Source of the DNA: Anaerolineales bacterium UBA6055
GTDB lineage: Bacteria; Chloroflexota; Anaerolineae; Aggregatilineales; Phototrophicaceae
DNA: 64,000 nt
Assembly: GCA_002428985.1 (NCBI GenBank)
Contig: DIYL01000040.1
Coordinates: 62,001 to 126,000, forward strand
Direction of reading: 5' to 3'
Made by a program: the position numbers and the translations under genes
Notes under the pieces: generated by a model
The model's input: the letters and a program-made list of their open reading frames with translations, nothing else
Told to the model about the DNA's origin: nothing
Database searches by the model: none
Part shown: in pieces, positions 25,728-34,498 of the stretch
Layout of the letters: every line of letters starts with the position of its first letter
Position numbering within the stretch: the stretch's first letter is position 1

Positions 25728-26684
25728 ATGGACGAATGCAATAATAAATCAGGTTGGAATGCTGTCAAATGTGTTTGGCGTGAATATTCTTCACTTTATA
25801 TTGTTCCACCTTTCGTAACCGGTTTATTTGTTGGATTTGCTTTTGGTTTTTCAATTAACAATCTATCAGAGTTTATTCAATCTCTTTTACCGGAACTAGT
25901 TGGTATTGGAATTACCCTTACAGGTATCTATTATCTAGAACAATGGAGACAATCGAAGGTTGAAGAAAGACGATTAAAAAAAGAATTATTATGGCAAGTA
26001 ACAAGTCGATCTAGAGATGTCGCAATCGGTACCATTGATAGAATTCGTCATGAAGGTTGGTTGTGTGATATTGATGGAATACTGAAGGGGATTGTAATTC
26101 CTCGTGCACAATGGGCAGGTGCTAATCTTTGTGGTGCTAATCTTGAAGATGCTGTGTTAAATTTTGCTGATTTAGAAGGTACCAACCTTATGGGTGCTAA
26201 CCTAAGAAATACCAAGTTATTTGAAATCAATTTGATAAATAGCGAACTTAATAATGCAAATTTAGATATGGCAAACTTTACTTTTGCAAACTTAAGACAA
26301 GCAAGCATTACAAATATTGCAGTGTCAAAAACCATCGTTAGTTGGGTTAATTTTTCAGATGCCAATTTAAGTGAAGTAAACTTTGAAAATAGTCAAATGA
26401 GAGAGTGGATATTTCAGAGGTCTAATATTTGGGGCGTAAACTTTGAGAATGTATTTATAAATGCTTGTAATTTTAGAGACGCGAAGAATGTTTCACAGGC
26501 TCGATTTGAAAACACGCGATTTAAACCTTTACCCCAACTCAATTCAGATCAATTTCAAGTGGGTCACCTCACTGATTGGCGACCGTATGTGAAAGGTTCT
26601 GCATACAATAATTATCCTGAGGATTGGAAAATAAGAGTTAAACTAATTGATAATCCTTATATCGATACCAGTCCATACTCTTAA
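25728..26684 (+). CDS. Membrane-anchored pentapeptide-repeat protein
   Basis: A 318-residue protein. Two hydrophobic helices (about residues 27-46 and 58-72) are followed by a basic coiled stretch (EQWRQSKVEERRLKKE). From about residue 120 to 260 it is built of A(N/D)LxX-type pentapeptides such as GANLCGANLEDAVLNFADL, forming a right-handed quadrilateral beta helix. Such domains act as scaffolds or protect targets by mimicry; no specific role can be read. The DNA is noticeably more AT-rich than its neighbours and lies between two copies of the proB 3' end, which indicates recent acquisition. Confidence 0.85.
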   Translation: MDECNNKSGWNAVKCVWREYSSLYIVPPFVTGLFVGFAFGFSINNLSEFIQSLLPELVGIGITLTGIYYLEQWRQSKVEERRLKKELLWQVTSRSRDVAIGTIDRIRHEGWLCDIDGILKGIVIPRAQWAGANLCGANLEDAVLNFADLEGTNLMGANLRNTKLFEINLINSELNNANLDMANFTFANLRQASITNIAVSKTIVSWVNFSDANLSEVNFENSQMREWIFQRSNIWGVNFENVFINACNFRDAKNVSQARFENTRFKPLPQLNSDQFQVGHLTDWRPYVKGSAYNNYPEDWKIRVKLIDNPYIDTSPYS

Positions 26685-26751
26685 ACCGCTAACTGTCATA
26701 ACGGCAATATCACGTATCACAAGTTGGGTCGCGATAGCTACCTGAACATTC

Positions 26752-27054
26752 TTATCGAGATAAAAGCGAACCTTCGTTTCCGAATCGTTCATTTTTCATT
26801 GCCTCGGCTTTTCTGATCTGAGCACGGATTTGATCGTCAATTTCCGATTTATGCTCATAGTAATATGCAAGTGCAGAATAGACCTGTGGTAAATTCAAAC
26901 CATACCATGATGCTATACCATCGGCATCTTGACCGTGATATATTTTGACGATCGCAATATCTGCGACTGTAATTGTTGTACCGATAATAAAGGGGCGACC
27001 GTTGCGCACATCAGGATTTGTAGCAATCTGGTTTATACTTTGTATGGTGTTCAT
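26752..27054 (-). CDS. DUF433 antitoxin-like protein
   Basis: A 100-residue DUF433 protein: IATNPDVRNGRPFIIGTTITVADI, then LPQVYSALAYYYEHKSEID, the typical winged-helix layout. DUF433 proteins usually sit beside a PIN-like DUF5615 gene as antitoxin, but no partner is present here, so it is an orphan. GGATGA upstream favours the start at 27054; 27063 and 27072 are in-frame options. It lies on the opposite strand inside the proB-bracketed insert. Confidence 0.78.
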   Translation of the reverse strand: MNTIQSINQIATNPDVRNGRPFIIGTTITVADIAIVKIYHGQDADGIASWYGLNLPQVYSALAYYYEHKSEIDDQIRAQIRKAEAMKNERFGNEGSLLSR

Positions 27055-27098
27055 TAATTTCATCCAACTCAAACACTATAGTAAGCTCAGTATACCAT

Positions 27099-27211
27099 AA
27101 TGACGATTCAAGAAATTGTGTGGTAAAAAGTCGGATGAGATTGTTGAGACATTAGGCTATAGCTACGGGGATGCAGTGTTGGATCGGAATAATTTGGTGA
27201 TGTTGAAGTAG
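27099..27211 (+). repeat. proB 3'-end repeat, copy 2 (orphan fragment)
   Basis: A second copy of the proB 3' end, still readable as KKLCGKKSDEIVETLGYSYG and ending DAVLDRNNLVMLK then TAG. Most differences from copy 1 are synonymous, with four amino-acid changes, so it came from a working proB gene. There is no start codon or upstream gene body. Confidence 0.88.
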
Positions 27212-27263
27212 GCTGAGTCGAATGTGCTACAATAGTAACGGATGAAATATTGAGAATTTACAC

Positions 27264-27842
27264 ATGGTTATACGACAACAGATTTATACTGTAGATGATG
27301 TTTGGGAGATTGCACATGACCCCCAAAATGAAAATAACCACTATGATCTAATCAACGGGGAGTTATGGGAGATACCACCACCTGGCGGAGTTCATGGACG
27401 GCTTGCATCAAAGATTTCACGCTATCTTGGGATTTATGCTGATGAGTATGATCTAGGTGAGGTAACTGTAGAGACAGGGTATCACCCCAAAGATGATCGT
27501 AAAACATTATTGTCACCTGATGTTGCATTTTTGAGCAAAGCAAATGTTCCTGATCCATTCCCCGAAAAATATATTCCAGTGATGCCGGATTTGGCTGTCG
27601 AAATTGTGTCACCTAGCGATGTACTCAAACAGGTGCGACGCAAAGCGATGACTTACCTACAACATGGCACTAAAATCGTGTGGATTGTGTTACCATCTGA
27701 ACAGGGCGTTGATGTATGTCGATCTGTTACAGGATCACGTCTAGATATTGAATTTGTCGAGCAAGATGGTGTACTGTCCGGTGAGGATGTACTTCCTAAA
27801 TTCGAGTTAAATGTCAGTATATTATTTCCTCCATCCAATTAA
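27264..27842 (+). CDS. Uma2-family putative nuclease (DUF820)
   Basis: A 192-residue protein with the Uma2 PD-(D/E)xK fold: YDLINGELWEIPPPGGVHG, then LLSPDVAFLSK and PDLAVEIVSPSDVLKQVRRKAMTYLQHG, where the aspartate, glutamate and following basic helix form the predicted active site. The family is often multi-copy in cyanobacteria and Chloroflexota and its biological role is unclear. It begins just beyond the second proB repeat and is followed after 26 bases by the phosphoesterase gene. Confidence 0.88.
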   Translation: MVIRQQIYTVDDVWEIAHDPQNENNHYDLINGELWEIPPPGGVHGRLASKISRYLGIYADEYDLGEVTVETGYHPKDDRKTLLSPDVAFLSKANVPDPFPEKYIPVMPDLAVEIVSPSDVLKQVRRKAMTYLQHGTKIVWIVLPSEQGVDVCRSVTGSRLDIEFVEQDGVLSGEDVLPKFELNVSILFPPSN

Positions 27843-27868
27843 GTCGATGTTCGTGATAACCGAATAAT

Positions 27869-28507
27869 ATGCAAATTGGGATTGTGTCGGATATTCACGG
27901 GGATATTGAATCATTGCGTACTGCACTTAGAATATTTGATAGCAAAGGTATTGATAAAATTGTTTGTGCAGGGGATTTAGTTGATGGTGAGATTCACGGG
28001 GATGCAGTTGTTGATTTGCTCAAAAATCATGATATTCCATGTGTACAGGGTAATCATGATCGTGATGCTTTTGCTGAACAATCCTTGCTACGCCGACAAC
28101 TGAGGAAGTTCGGCGAAACAGAACATGATTATTTGCTCAAATCAGAAACAATTGCTTATCTCAGTTTATTGCCTCTAATCTATGAGTTTGATGTAGGTGA
28201 TCATAAAATTTGTATTGCACATGGTACGCCGGAAAGTAATACAAGCTATCTATTCCCCGAAAGTTCACCTGATAAGTTTCATGCTGCTACCAAACAAACA
28301 GATGCCAATATTTTGATTTTGGGGCATACACATGTGCCGATGTTTATTCAGTGTGACAACAAATATATTGTGAATGTTGGGTCTGTCTATCGCAATCGTA
28401 ATGAGGGTTTGAAGACATGTGGCGTTTTGGATACCGAGACCTTGGCGGTCGATTTGGTCAACATTCAAACTCGAGAAATATCTAATTTGATAATCAAAAA
28501 GCAGTGA
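27869..28507 (+). CDS. YfcE-type metallophosphoesterase
   Basis: A 212-residue calcineurin-like phosphoesterase. Metal ligands are visible in order: VSDIHGD (8-12), AGDLVDG, GNHDRDAF, IAHGTPES and GHTHVPM. The small single-domain layout matches the YfcE/MJ0936 group, which hydrolyses phosphodiesters or phosphomonoesters with a dinuclear metal site. It follows the Uma2 gene by 26 bases on the same strand. Natural substrate unknown. Confidence 0.88.
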   Translation: MQIGIVSDIHGDIESLRTALRIFDSKGIDKIVCAGDLVDGEIHGDAVVDLLKNHDIPCVQGNHDRDAFAEQSLLRRQLRKFGETEHDYLLKSETIAYLSLLPLIYEFDVGDHKICIAHGTPESNTSYLFPESSPDKFHAATKQTDANILILGHTHVPMFIQCDNKYIVNVGSVYRNRNEGLKTCGVLDTETLAVDLVNIQTREISNLIIKKQ

Positions 28508-28550
28508 TAGACAACGTATACCACTGCTTTAAATTGAGTTTTAGCTTTGG

Positions 28551-29582
28551 TTAGTCTCCGGCTGCAGGTTGTGCAGGTGCAGATGTAGTGAGACGTTTGA
28601 AAAAGCTACTGATCCATGCGCCAAGCAGAAAAATACCGTACATGATAAACAGTACCAGATATTCAATTACTGGAATGCGGATGATCTCATTTGCCATGAA
28701 TGGCTCTGTCAATACGGTATAGGTGTATAAAATCGATACGAGAAATCCCCCATAGAATAGTCGTCGTACCCAAGGCTTGAGCCCGAGCCCGTGCATCTGC
28801 GTAATCAAGAAGATAGCCATAAATCCGAAGGCAAACATACGCCAGATACCACCGCCTTGACCGAGTGCCACTTGGAATGCGTGTGGGAGGACTAAAATTT
28901 CTAGCATAAACGTCCATTTTTTATCGAGGTGGACACGCATGAACATCAGCGACCCCTGTACCATAATCAAGACGACATGGACAAATCCGACGAGATGTCC
29001 CCATGTTGGGATCATCGGGTGGAACCAAAAGGTGTAAATGACGGCAAAGCTGAAGAAGTACCCATGATACTTACGAAGTCCATCGGTGAATGCTTTACGG
29101 AAGGGTACTTTCTTACCGAAGAATAAGCCACGCCGTTGATTTTCCATGCCGAGAATGACAATCAACATGAGGGCAACTGCAAATTGTGCTGTCCAACTGG
29201 GGATATCTTGGGCAATGGCGTCGTAGAAGAAGTATGTCTGAGCATAATGTAGAATGACAAACAACAAATTGATGCCGATAGCAATCCAATTGAAAGGACG
29301 GAGTTTATTGGTGTAATCGCGCTTAGTGTAATTTTTCTGTGCCCACCAGATTGTGCCCCAAATCAGGACTTGGTGGATAGCGAACCCGAGCCATGCGGTC
29401 AATTGTGCGATGGAATCACGTTCCAATAATTGCCACTCATAGACGAATCCATCGTCTGGCAGTGGGATAATCTCAAATTGTGTGAGTACACCACCCATTG
29501 CTATGATGGCGATACATAATAAGATGGAAAATATTATTCCACCATTAACAACTTGTTTGTCGTCAAAGCGGTCTAGTAGCAT
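28551..29582 (-). CDS. Polytopic membrane protein of unknown function
   Basis: A 343-residue protein with about nine hydrophobic segments, among them IIFSILLCIAIIAMGGVL, WIAIGINLLFVILHYA and YLVLFIMYGIFLLGAWI, and a short cytosolic-type basic and proline/alanine tail. Histidines sit at helix ends (FVILHYAQTYF, YHGYFFSF, HPMIPTWGHLVGFVHVVL), which might bind metal or haem. I do not recognise the family. It stands alone, convergent with the phosphoesterase gene and divergent from proA. Confidence 0.7.
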   Translation of the reverse strand: MLLDRFDDKQVVNGGIIFSILLCIAIIAMGGVLTQFEIIPLPDDGFVYEWQLLERDSIAQLTAWLGFAIHQVLIWGTIWWAQKNYTKRDYTNKLRPFNWIAIGINLLFVILHYAQTYFFYDAIAQDIPSWTAQFAVALMLIVILGMENQRRGLFFGKKVPFRKAFTDGLRKYHGYFFSFAVIYTFWFHPMIPTWGHLVGFVHVVLIMVQGSLMFMRVHLDKKWTFMLEILVLPHAFQVALGQGGGIWRMFAFGFMAIFLITQMHGLGLKPWVRRLFYGGFLVSILYTYTVLTEPFMANEIIRIPVIEYLVLFIMYGIFLLGAWISSFFKRLTTSAPAQPAAGD

Positions 29583-29841
29583 TTATTGTCTCCCTAAAAC
29601 TGTTAAATGCGAGTATTGAGCGAGGGTATATCATAAGCATGGGTCAAGGATGAATTAATTTTTAATGAAAGGTAAGCTGGTTTTAAGTGCTTAATGAGTA
29701 TGATATTTAATCAAACATTATGTTGCGAATCTTCAGAGTTGTTGTTCAAAAGTTGGGTTTTAACGGGTCAGGATGTTGTAAGATTTGCTAAAGTGTGGGA
29801 TAGTTATGCGCAAAGATTATCATTATGGAGTCATATAAATT

Positions 29842-31119
29842 ATGGTCGATACATTTGTAGAAACGGTTGATATGGTGCAGATGGGGAAGCAAGCAAAAGA
29901 GGCGGCTTTCACCCTCGCACAGAAGTCAACTGCAGAAAAAAATCAGGTTTTGTTGGCGATTGCTGATGCTCTTGAAGCTAATACCCCCTCGATTTTAGAA
30001 GCTAATCAAAAAGACCTTGACCTTGCTGCAGAAAATGGCGTAGACCCGATTTGGATACGTGACCGGATTGCCCTTGAACGCCGGATGACAGGCATTATAG
30101 CTGATGTTCGTAAAGTTGCAGAATTGTCAGATCCTGTTGGTGATGTAATTAGTGAGTCAACCCTCGATAACGGTCTCTTATTGACCAAACGACGTACCCC
30201 CCTCGGTGTACTCGGTACAATTTATGAATCACGCCCTAATGTCACCGTTGATATTTCGACATTAGCATTAAAGACAAGCAATGCCGTGATTTTGCGTGGT
30301 GGGTCAGATGTGCTTAATAGCAATATGGAATTGACACGCATCCTGCAGGAAGTTTTAGAAGTGCATGGTTTCCCTGTGAATGCGATTCAATATATCAACA
30401 GTACCGACCGCAAATATGTCAGCGAGATGTTGCGCCTTTACGATTATATCGATATGATTATCCCGCGTGGTGGCAATGGCTTGCATACATTCTGTCGTGA
30501 AAATAGTAGCATTCCAGTGATTACAGGTGGGATTGGTGTATGTCATATTTATGTTGATGCGACTGCAAATCTCGACAAAACGTTGCCTGTGCTCAATAAT
30601 GCAAAAACGCAACGTCCTGCGGTTTGTAACTCAATGGAGACGTTGCTCGTTCATGATTCGGTTGCCAGTGAAATTCTGCCAAAAGTAGTTTATGTACTTG
30701 GTGCGGAAGGGGTTGAATTTCATGCAGAACCACGTGCTTATGACATTGTCGGCGACAATGACAACGTTCTTGTTGCTGGGGATGATGACTTCGATACAGA
30801 ATGGTATAACCTAACACTCAACTTAAAAATCGTTGATAGCCTTGATGAAGCAATTGATCATATCGGGACGCACGGCACACAGCATTCTGATAGCATCCTG
30901 ACCGAAACGCCTGAACATGCTGAAAAATTCCTGAATGAAGTGGATTCAGCCGCAGTTTATTGGAATGCGAGTACCCGCTTTACCGATGGTAGCGCGATGG
31001 GGATGGGGGCAGAAGTTGCCATCAGCACCCAAAAATTGCACGCTCGCGGACCAATGGCATTGGAAGAATTGACCACCTATAAATGGCTTATCAAAGGCGA
31101 TTATACTTCACGTGATTAG
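29842..31119 (+). CDS. proA: Gamma-glutamyl phosphate reductase
   Basis: A 425-residue aldehyde-dehydrogenase-fold enzyme that reduces glutamyl 5-phosphate to the semialdehyde with NADPH in proline synthesis. Visible are RTPLGVLGTIYESRPNVTVD, LRGGSDVLNSN, IPRGGNGLHTF, the catalytic cysteine in RPAVCNSMETLL, and the terminal MALEELTTYKW. Length is normal for ProA. It acts directly after ProB, whose gene is 4.1 kb upstream on the same strand; the intervening insert, Uma2, phosphoesterase and membrane-protein genes separate what is often one operon. Confidence 0.96.
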   Translation: MVDTFVETVDMVQMGKQAKEAAFTLAQKSTAEKNQVLLAIADALEANTPSILEANQKDLDLAAENGVDPIWIRDRIALERRMTGIIADVRKVAELSDPVGDVISESTLDNGLLLTKRRTPLGVLGTIYESRPNVTVDISTLALKTSNAVILRGGSDVLNSNMELTRILQEVLEVHGFPVNAIQYINSTDRKYVSEMLRLYDYIDMIIPRGGNGLHTFCRENSSIPVITGGIGVCHIYVDATANLDKTLPVLNNAKTQRPAVCNSMETLLVHDSVASEILPKVVYVLGAEGVEFHAEPRAYDIVGDNDNVLVAGDDDFDTEWYNLTLNLKIVDSLDEAIDHIGTHGTQHSDSILTETPEHAEKFLNEVDSAAVYWNASTRFTDGSAMGMGAEVAISTQKLHARGPMALEELTTYKWLIKGDYTSRD

Positions 31120-31153
31120 TCAGCTTCATATTGTACATCCAAGAATGCGTTTC

Positions 31154-31181
31154 GTAGGAGTATGGTGCATCATACTCCTAC
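31154..31181. repeat. REP-like palindrome downstream of proA
   Basis: GTAGGAGTATG and CATACTCCTAC, 11-base perfect arms around a 6-base loop. It resembles the other GTAGG..CCTAC palindromes of the window (43071-43100, 45317-45339) and could also act as a terminator for proA and the convergent propeller gene. Confidence 0.6.
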
Positions 31182-31193
31182 AGTACATAATCA

Positions 31194-32318
31194 TTATTCT
31201 AAGTTAACCACATAAATAAAGTCAGATTCAAGGTCGCTATTTGTAAAGCCACCAACAAATAGAGTTTGCGAATTATTTGCGACCTGTAATGATCCTGGCA
31301 TATTTGCATCGCGCCAAAATTGTGACCTATAGTCCTCAATCGCTAAGTCAAGGGTGTTAATTGATGTTAGATCTGACAAAGGTGCGATGAAAATTTCAGA
31401 AGTTCGTGGATCTCCCCAAATGATATAGAGACCATCTGGTGAGAGTGTAAATATTTGCATGTCGTATTCATCTGTTAGCAATTCAAGGTCGCCTGTTTGT
31501 AGATTCAATCGATATAGACCATTGAGGTCTGCATCATTTAGTCCATTATAGAAGAGGACAACGTGTTCACCGTCAGGGAGAATGTGTAGGCGACTAATCG
31601 GAAAATTGGGTAGTTCTTCTCCCTCGATCAATAATTCTGGATTTTCGTTTGGCTGAGATAAGTCCCATAACCAGACATTACCGGATATCGTTGCTGTAAC
31701 CATTTGTGTCTCGTCTGGGGTGATGTCAAATACGGTGTTAGTAAACTGGCTTGTGCCAGTGATTTGCATATCATTCATTTCAAGCCTCATCTGTCCGAAT
31801 GAGTCAAAACGATGTGTGAGGATGGATTGGATTGTCCCAGTATCTATGTCCCACCAGAGGAATGAGGGAATAAAGCCGGACGCAAGAGTGAGTAAAGTCT
31901 GTCCTTCATCCAAGAAATAGTTGAGACTCGAGCCGTTTTGCGTACCATATAACGTATTTATCAATGTGCCGGTTGCTGATTCCCAGATATTGATAGTTCC
32001 ATTGAGATGATGCGTTACAAAGCGACTACCATCCGATGAAAAAGCAACACCTTGCGTGAAATCTGTCACATCAACGATGTCATATAGCAGTTGTTTGGCT
32101 TCAACATCATAGACTTGTATTCCACGCATTTCTTCTGTTGGCATATCCTGATAATTCAACAAAATATGATTAGTGAATACAACAATAATACTACCATTAG
32201 GTGAGGCGACAAACTCCGTACCAGTTCCAACAAGATCAAGTTGACGAATATCATCCTGTGCCGATGCAACAAATAAACTGCTGAATAAGATGAGGGTGAG
32301 TAAAATAATTCGATACAT
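31194..32318 (-). CDS. Secreted WD40-like beta-propeller protein
   Basis: A 374-residue protein with signal peptide (MYRIILLTLILFSSLFVASA). The mature part holds repeated propeller strands: VAFSSDGSRFVTHHLNGTINIWESATG, ITPDETQMVTATISGNVWLWDLS and LSPDGLYIIWGDPRTSE, resembling WD40/TolB-type repeats; about six blades fit. Such domains bind partners rather than catalyse. AAGGA 6 bases upstream sets the start at 32318. It follows the membrane-anchored gene by 19 bases on the same strand, so both are likely one unit. Role unknown. Confidence 0.75.
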   Translation of the reverse strand: MYRIILLTLILFSSLFVASAQDDIRQLDLVGTGTEFVASPNGSIIVVFTNHILLNYQDMPTEEMRGIQVYDVEAKQLLYDIVDVTDFTQGVAFSSDGSRFVTHHLNGTINIWESATGTLINTLYGTQNGSSLNYFLDEGQTLLTLASGFIPSFLWWDIDTGTIQSILTHRFDSFGQMRLEMNDMQITGTSQFTNTVFDITPDETQMVTATISGNVWLWDLSQPNENPELLIEGEELPNFPISRLHILPDGEHVVLFYNGLNDADLNGLYRLNLQTGDLELLTDEYDMQIFTLSPDGLYIIWGDPRTSEIFIAPLSDLTSINTLDLAIEDYRSQFWRDANMPGSLQVANNSQTLFVGGFTNSDLESDFIYVVNLE

Positions 32319-32337
32319 AGTATCCTTACCTAATTGT

Positions 32338-32976
32338 TTAATTTGCAATATTGGCGACTAGATTCCACGTTAAGGTGTCGAATGTGGCGACGATTTCATA
32401 TTTTTTCTTACCTGTTCCACGGAAACCGGGTTCACGCGCACCTTCAAAAGTGAAGCGTTCAACTACATTGCTATAGGGTGGTGTTGCTTCACCTGAATTA
32501 AAGTCCCACCAAGACGCATCATAACCGCCATTGATGATAACTTCTGTACCTTCGCCTTGACCACGATTTTCAGGTAAGCGATATTCCCCTTCGATCAGTG
32601 TGATTTTGTAGATGTTGCTGTAGTTTAGAAAAAGTAAACCATCATGTAGTTTGATGAATGGTCCTTCAATGCCTACGGTATCGCCATAGATGCGGTATTC
32701 TTGTGCTTGCCCGAGTGTTTGCAGGTCTTCTTCTGTTGCTGGATTGAATATTTCGGATAGAGCGGATTGGTAAATATAGGGTGTGAATTCAATGTCGATA
32801 TAATCACCCTGAGCATCTGTTTGAATCGGGCTCATGATGACTTCGGCGACGACAGTTTCGCCTGTTAATACCGATAAGGATTGTAAAAATAAGCCGATTG
32901 CAGATACCGATATACACAGGAAGAATAAAACACCACATCCCAATAAACCCATAGGAATTGCAACCAATCGCGCCAT
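32338..32976 (-). CDS. Membrane-anchored extracytoplasmic protein, unknown
   Basis: A 212-residue protein with one N-terminal membrane helix (about residues 10-35, LLGCGVLFFLCISVSAIGLFL) and a beta-rich outer domain with several aromatic turns (YIDIEFTPYIYQSA, GGYDASWWDFNSGEA). I recognise no family. It is first in a two-gene unit with the propeller protein and divergent from the pheS leader. Confidence 0.6.
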   Translation of the reverse strand: MARLVAIPMGLLGCGVLFFLCISVSAIGLFLQSLSVLTGETVVAEVIMSPIQTDAQGDYIDIEFTPYIYQSALSEIFNPATEEDLQTLGQAQEYRIYGDTVGIEGPFIKLHDGLLFLNYSNIYKITLIEGEYRLPENRGQGEGTEVIINGGYDASWWDFNSGEATPPYSNVVERFTFEGAREPGFRGTGKKKYEIVATFDTLTWNLVANIAN

Positions 32977-33064
32977 TTCACATACTCCATTGTAATTGTG
33001 TCTCTATCCATCATAAACAAACATCTATCAACATGCAATGAGGTGGATTGTAAAAATTGATGGG

Positions 33065-33094
33065 TTGACAACTCGTATATTTGACTTGCATAAT
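33065..33094 (+). promoter_or_regulatory. Promoter of the pheS T-box transcript
   Basis: TTGACA (33065-33070) and CATAAT (33089-33094) are separated by 18 bases, a near-consensus vegetative promoter. The transcript would start about 20 bases before the T-box leader. Confidence 0.6.
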
Positions 33095-33114
33095 GTGAGC
33101 AATTGAATAGGTCA

Positions 33115-33370
33115 CTAAAGGCAACGACGGAGACAGTCTACAAATGCATCACTAGATGTCTGTAGAAACAGGGCGTGTAGGTCATAGATTGAGAGCTTAC
33201 ACAGACACAGTTGTGGAATTCACTCCAGAGCCGACAGGGGAACAATTGAGGTTTGTCAATCTAGTAGTCTGCTCCGCTAGTCCAGCGTTAACGGCAACCA
33301 GAGTGCGGCATATTTTGAATGCCGAATCAGGGTGGTACCACGGGAACTTTTCGCTCTCGTCCCTTTTTGT
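33115..33370 (+). promoter_or_regulatory. T-box leader controlling the pheS operon
   Basis: The leader carries the T-box core AGGGTGGTACCACGG (33330-33344), which contacts the tRNA acceptor end, and then a GGGA/TCCC-type stem followed by a T run (33364-33368), the terminator alternative. Upstream, TTC at 33219-33221 within GTGGAATTCACTCC is the likely specifier codon read by tRNA-Phe. Uncharged tRNA-Phe would stabilise the antiterminator and switch the operon on. Exact outer borders are estimated. Confidence 0.88.
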
Positions 33371-33428
33371 ATGGGATGTAGGGCGTTTTTGATTTTATAG
33401 GGTGGATCGCACAATATAAGGAGTGTAT

Positions 33429-34460
33429 ATGTCACAAATTGAAGAAACCCGCCAAGAAGCACTTGGTGAATTGGAATCAGTGATTACGGCTGATGCCTTA
33501 AGCCAGTGGAAAAGTAAATTTCTAGGCAAAAAAGGTGTTGTTGGTAAGATGTTCGGTCAAATTGGTGGCATCCCAAAAGAAGAGCGTGCCGCCTTTGGTC
33601 AGAATGTTAACGCGCTACAAAAAGAACTTGCATCTGCTTTTGAAGCGCGTGAGTCGTTGATACAAGCACAGACATTAGCACAAGATCTTGAAGAAGGTGA
33701 AATTGACATCACATTACCTGCTCGTCCACGTCAAATGGGTGGCTTGCATCCGTCGACGCGTACCCATCGTGAATTCCAGACAATCTGGGCTGATATGGGT
33801 TTTCAGGTATATCAAAGCCGTGAAGTTGAAGAAGACGAAATTAACTTTACGATGCTGAACTTACCACCGCATCACCCAGCACGTGATATGCAGGATACTT
33901 TCTACACAACTAATCCAAATGTGTTGTTACGTACCCATACATCACCGGGGCAAATCCGCGCGATGCGTGAACTTGGTGAGAACGGAACAAAGCCAATCCG
34001 TGTGATTTTGCCGGGTATGGTTTATCGTCAAGAACAAGTGACAGCGCGGAGTGAATATCAATTTACGCAGGTCGAAGGTCTGGCAATCGGACGTAATATT
34101 CGGATGAGTGACCTCAAGGGGACAATCTCGGAATTTGCTAAACGGATGTACAACCCGAATGCAAAAGTGCGCTATCGTGCATCCTATTTCCCGTTCACAG
34201 AACCAAGCATGGAAGTCGATGTGGAATGCTTCTTATGTGGGGGCGAAGGGTGCCGTGTGTGTAAATATACTGGTTGGCTGGAAATTGCGGGTAGTGGCAT
34301 GGTGCATCCGACTGTGTTGCGTAATGGTGGCTATGATCCATCCGAATGGAGTGGTTTTGCATTCGGCATGGGACCTGAACGCATCACGATGTTGAAGCAT
34401 GGCATCACGGATATTCGTTATTTCTGGGGCAATGATCTACGGTTCTTGCAACAGTTCTAG
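33429..34460 (+). CDS. pheS: Phenylalanyl-tRNA synthetase alpha subunit
   Basis: A 343-residue PheS. The N-terminal coiled tRNA-binding arm (1-90) includes WKSKFLGKKGVV; class II motifs follow: HPSTRTHREFQTIWADMGF, the motif 2 region RVILPGMVYRQE, and motif 3 GFAFGMGPERITML. Residues 262-281 carry ECFLCGGEGCRVCKYTGW, a cysteine cluster seen in some bacterial PheS and possibly metal-binding. AGGAG precedes ATG 33429. It charges tRNA-Phe together with PheT, whose gene is not adjacent but follows three glycosyltransferase genes. Confidence 0.96.
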   Translation: MSQIEETRQEALGELESVITADALSQWKSKFLGKKGVVGKMFGQIGGIPKEERAAFGQNVNALQKELASAFEARESLIQAQTLAQDLEEGEIDITLPARPRQMGGLHPSTRTHREFQTIWADMGFQVYQSREVEEDEINFTMLNLPPHHPARDMQDTFYTTNPNVLLRTHTSPGQIRAMRELGENGTKPIRVILPGMVYRQEQVTARSEYQFTQVEGLAIGRNIRMSDLKGTISEFAKRMYNPNAKVRYRASYFPFTEPSMEVDVECFLCGGEGCRVCKYTGWLEIAGSGMVHPTVLRNGGYDPSEWSGFAFGMGPERITMLKHGITDIRYFWGNDLRFLQQF

Positions 34461-34498
34461 GTATTTTGAGACTAATCACTAATAGAACATAGGGGACT

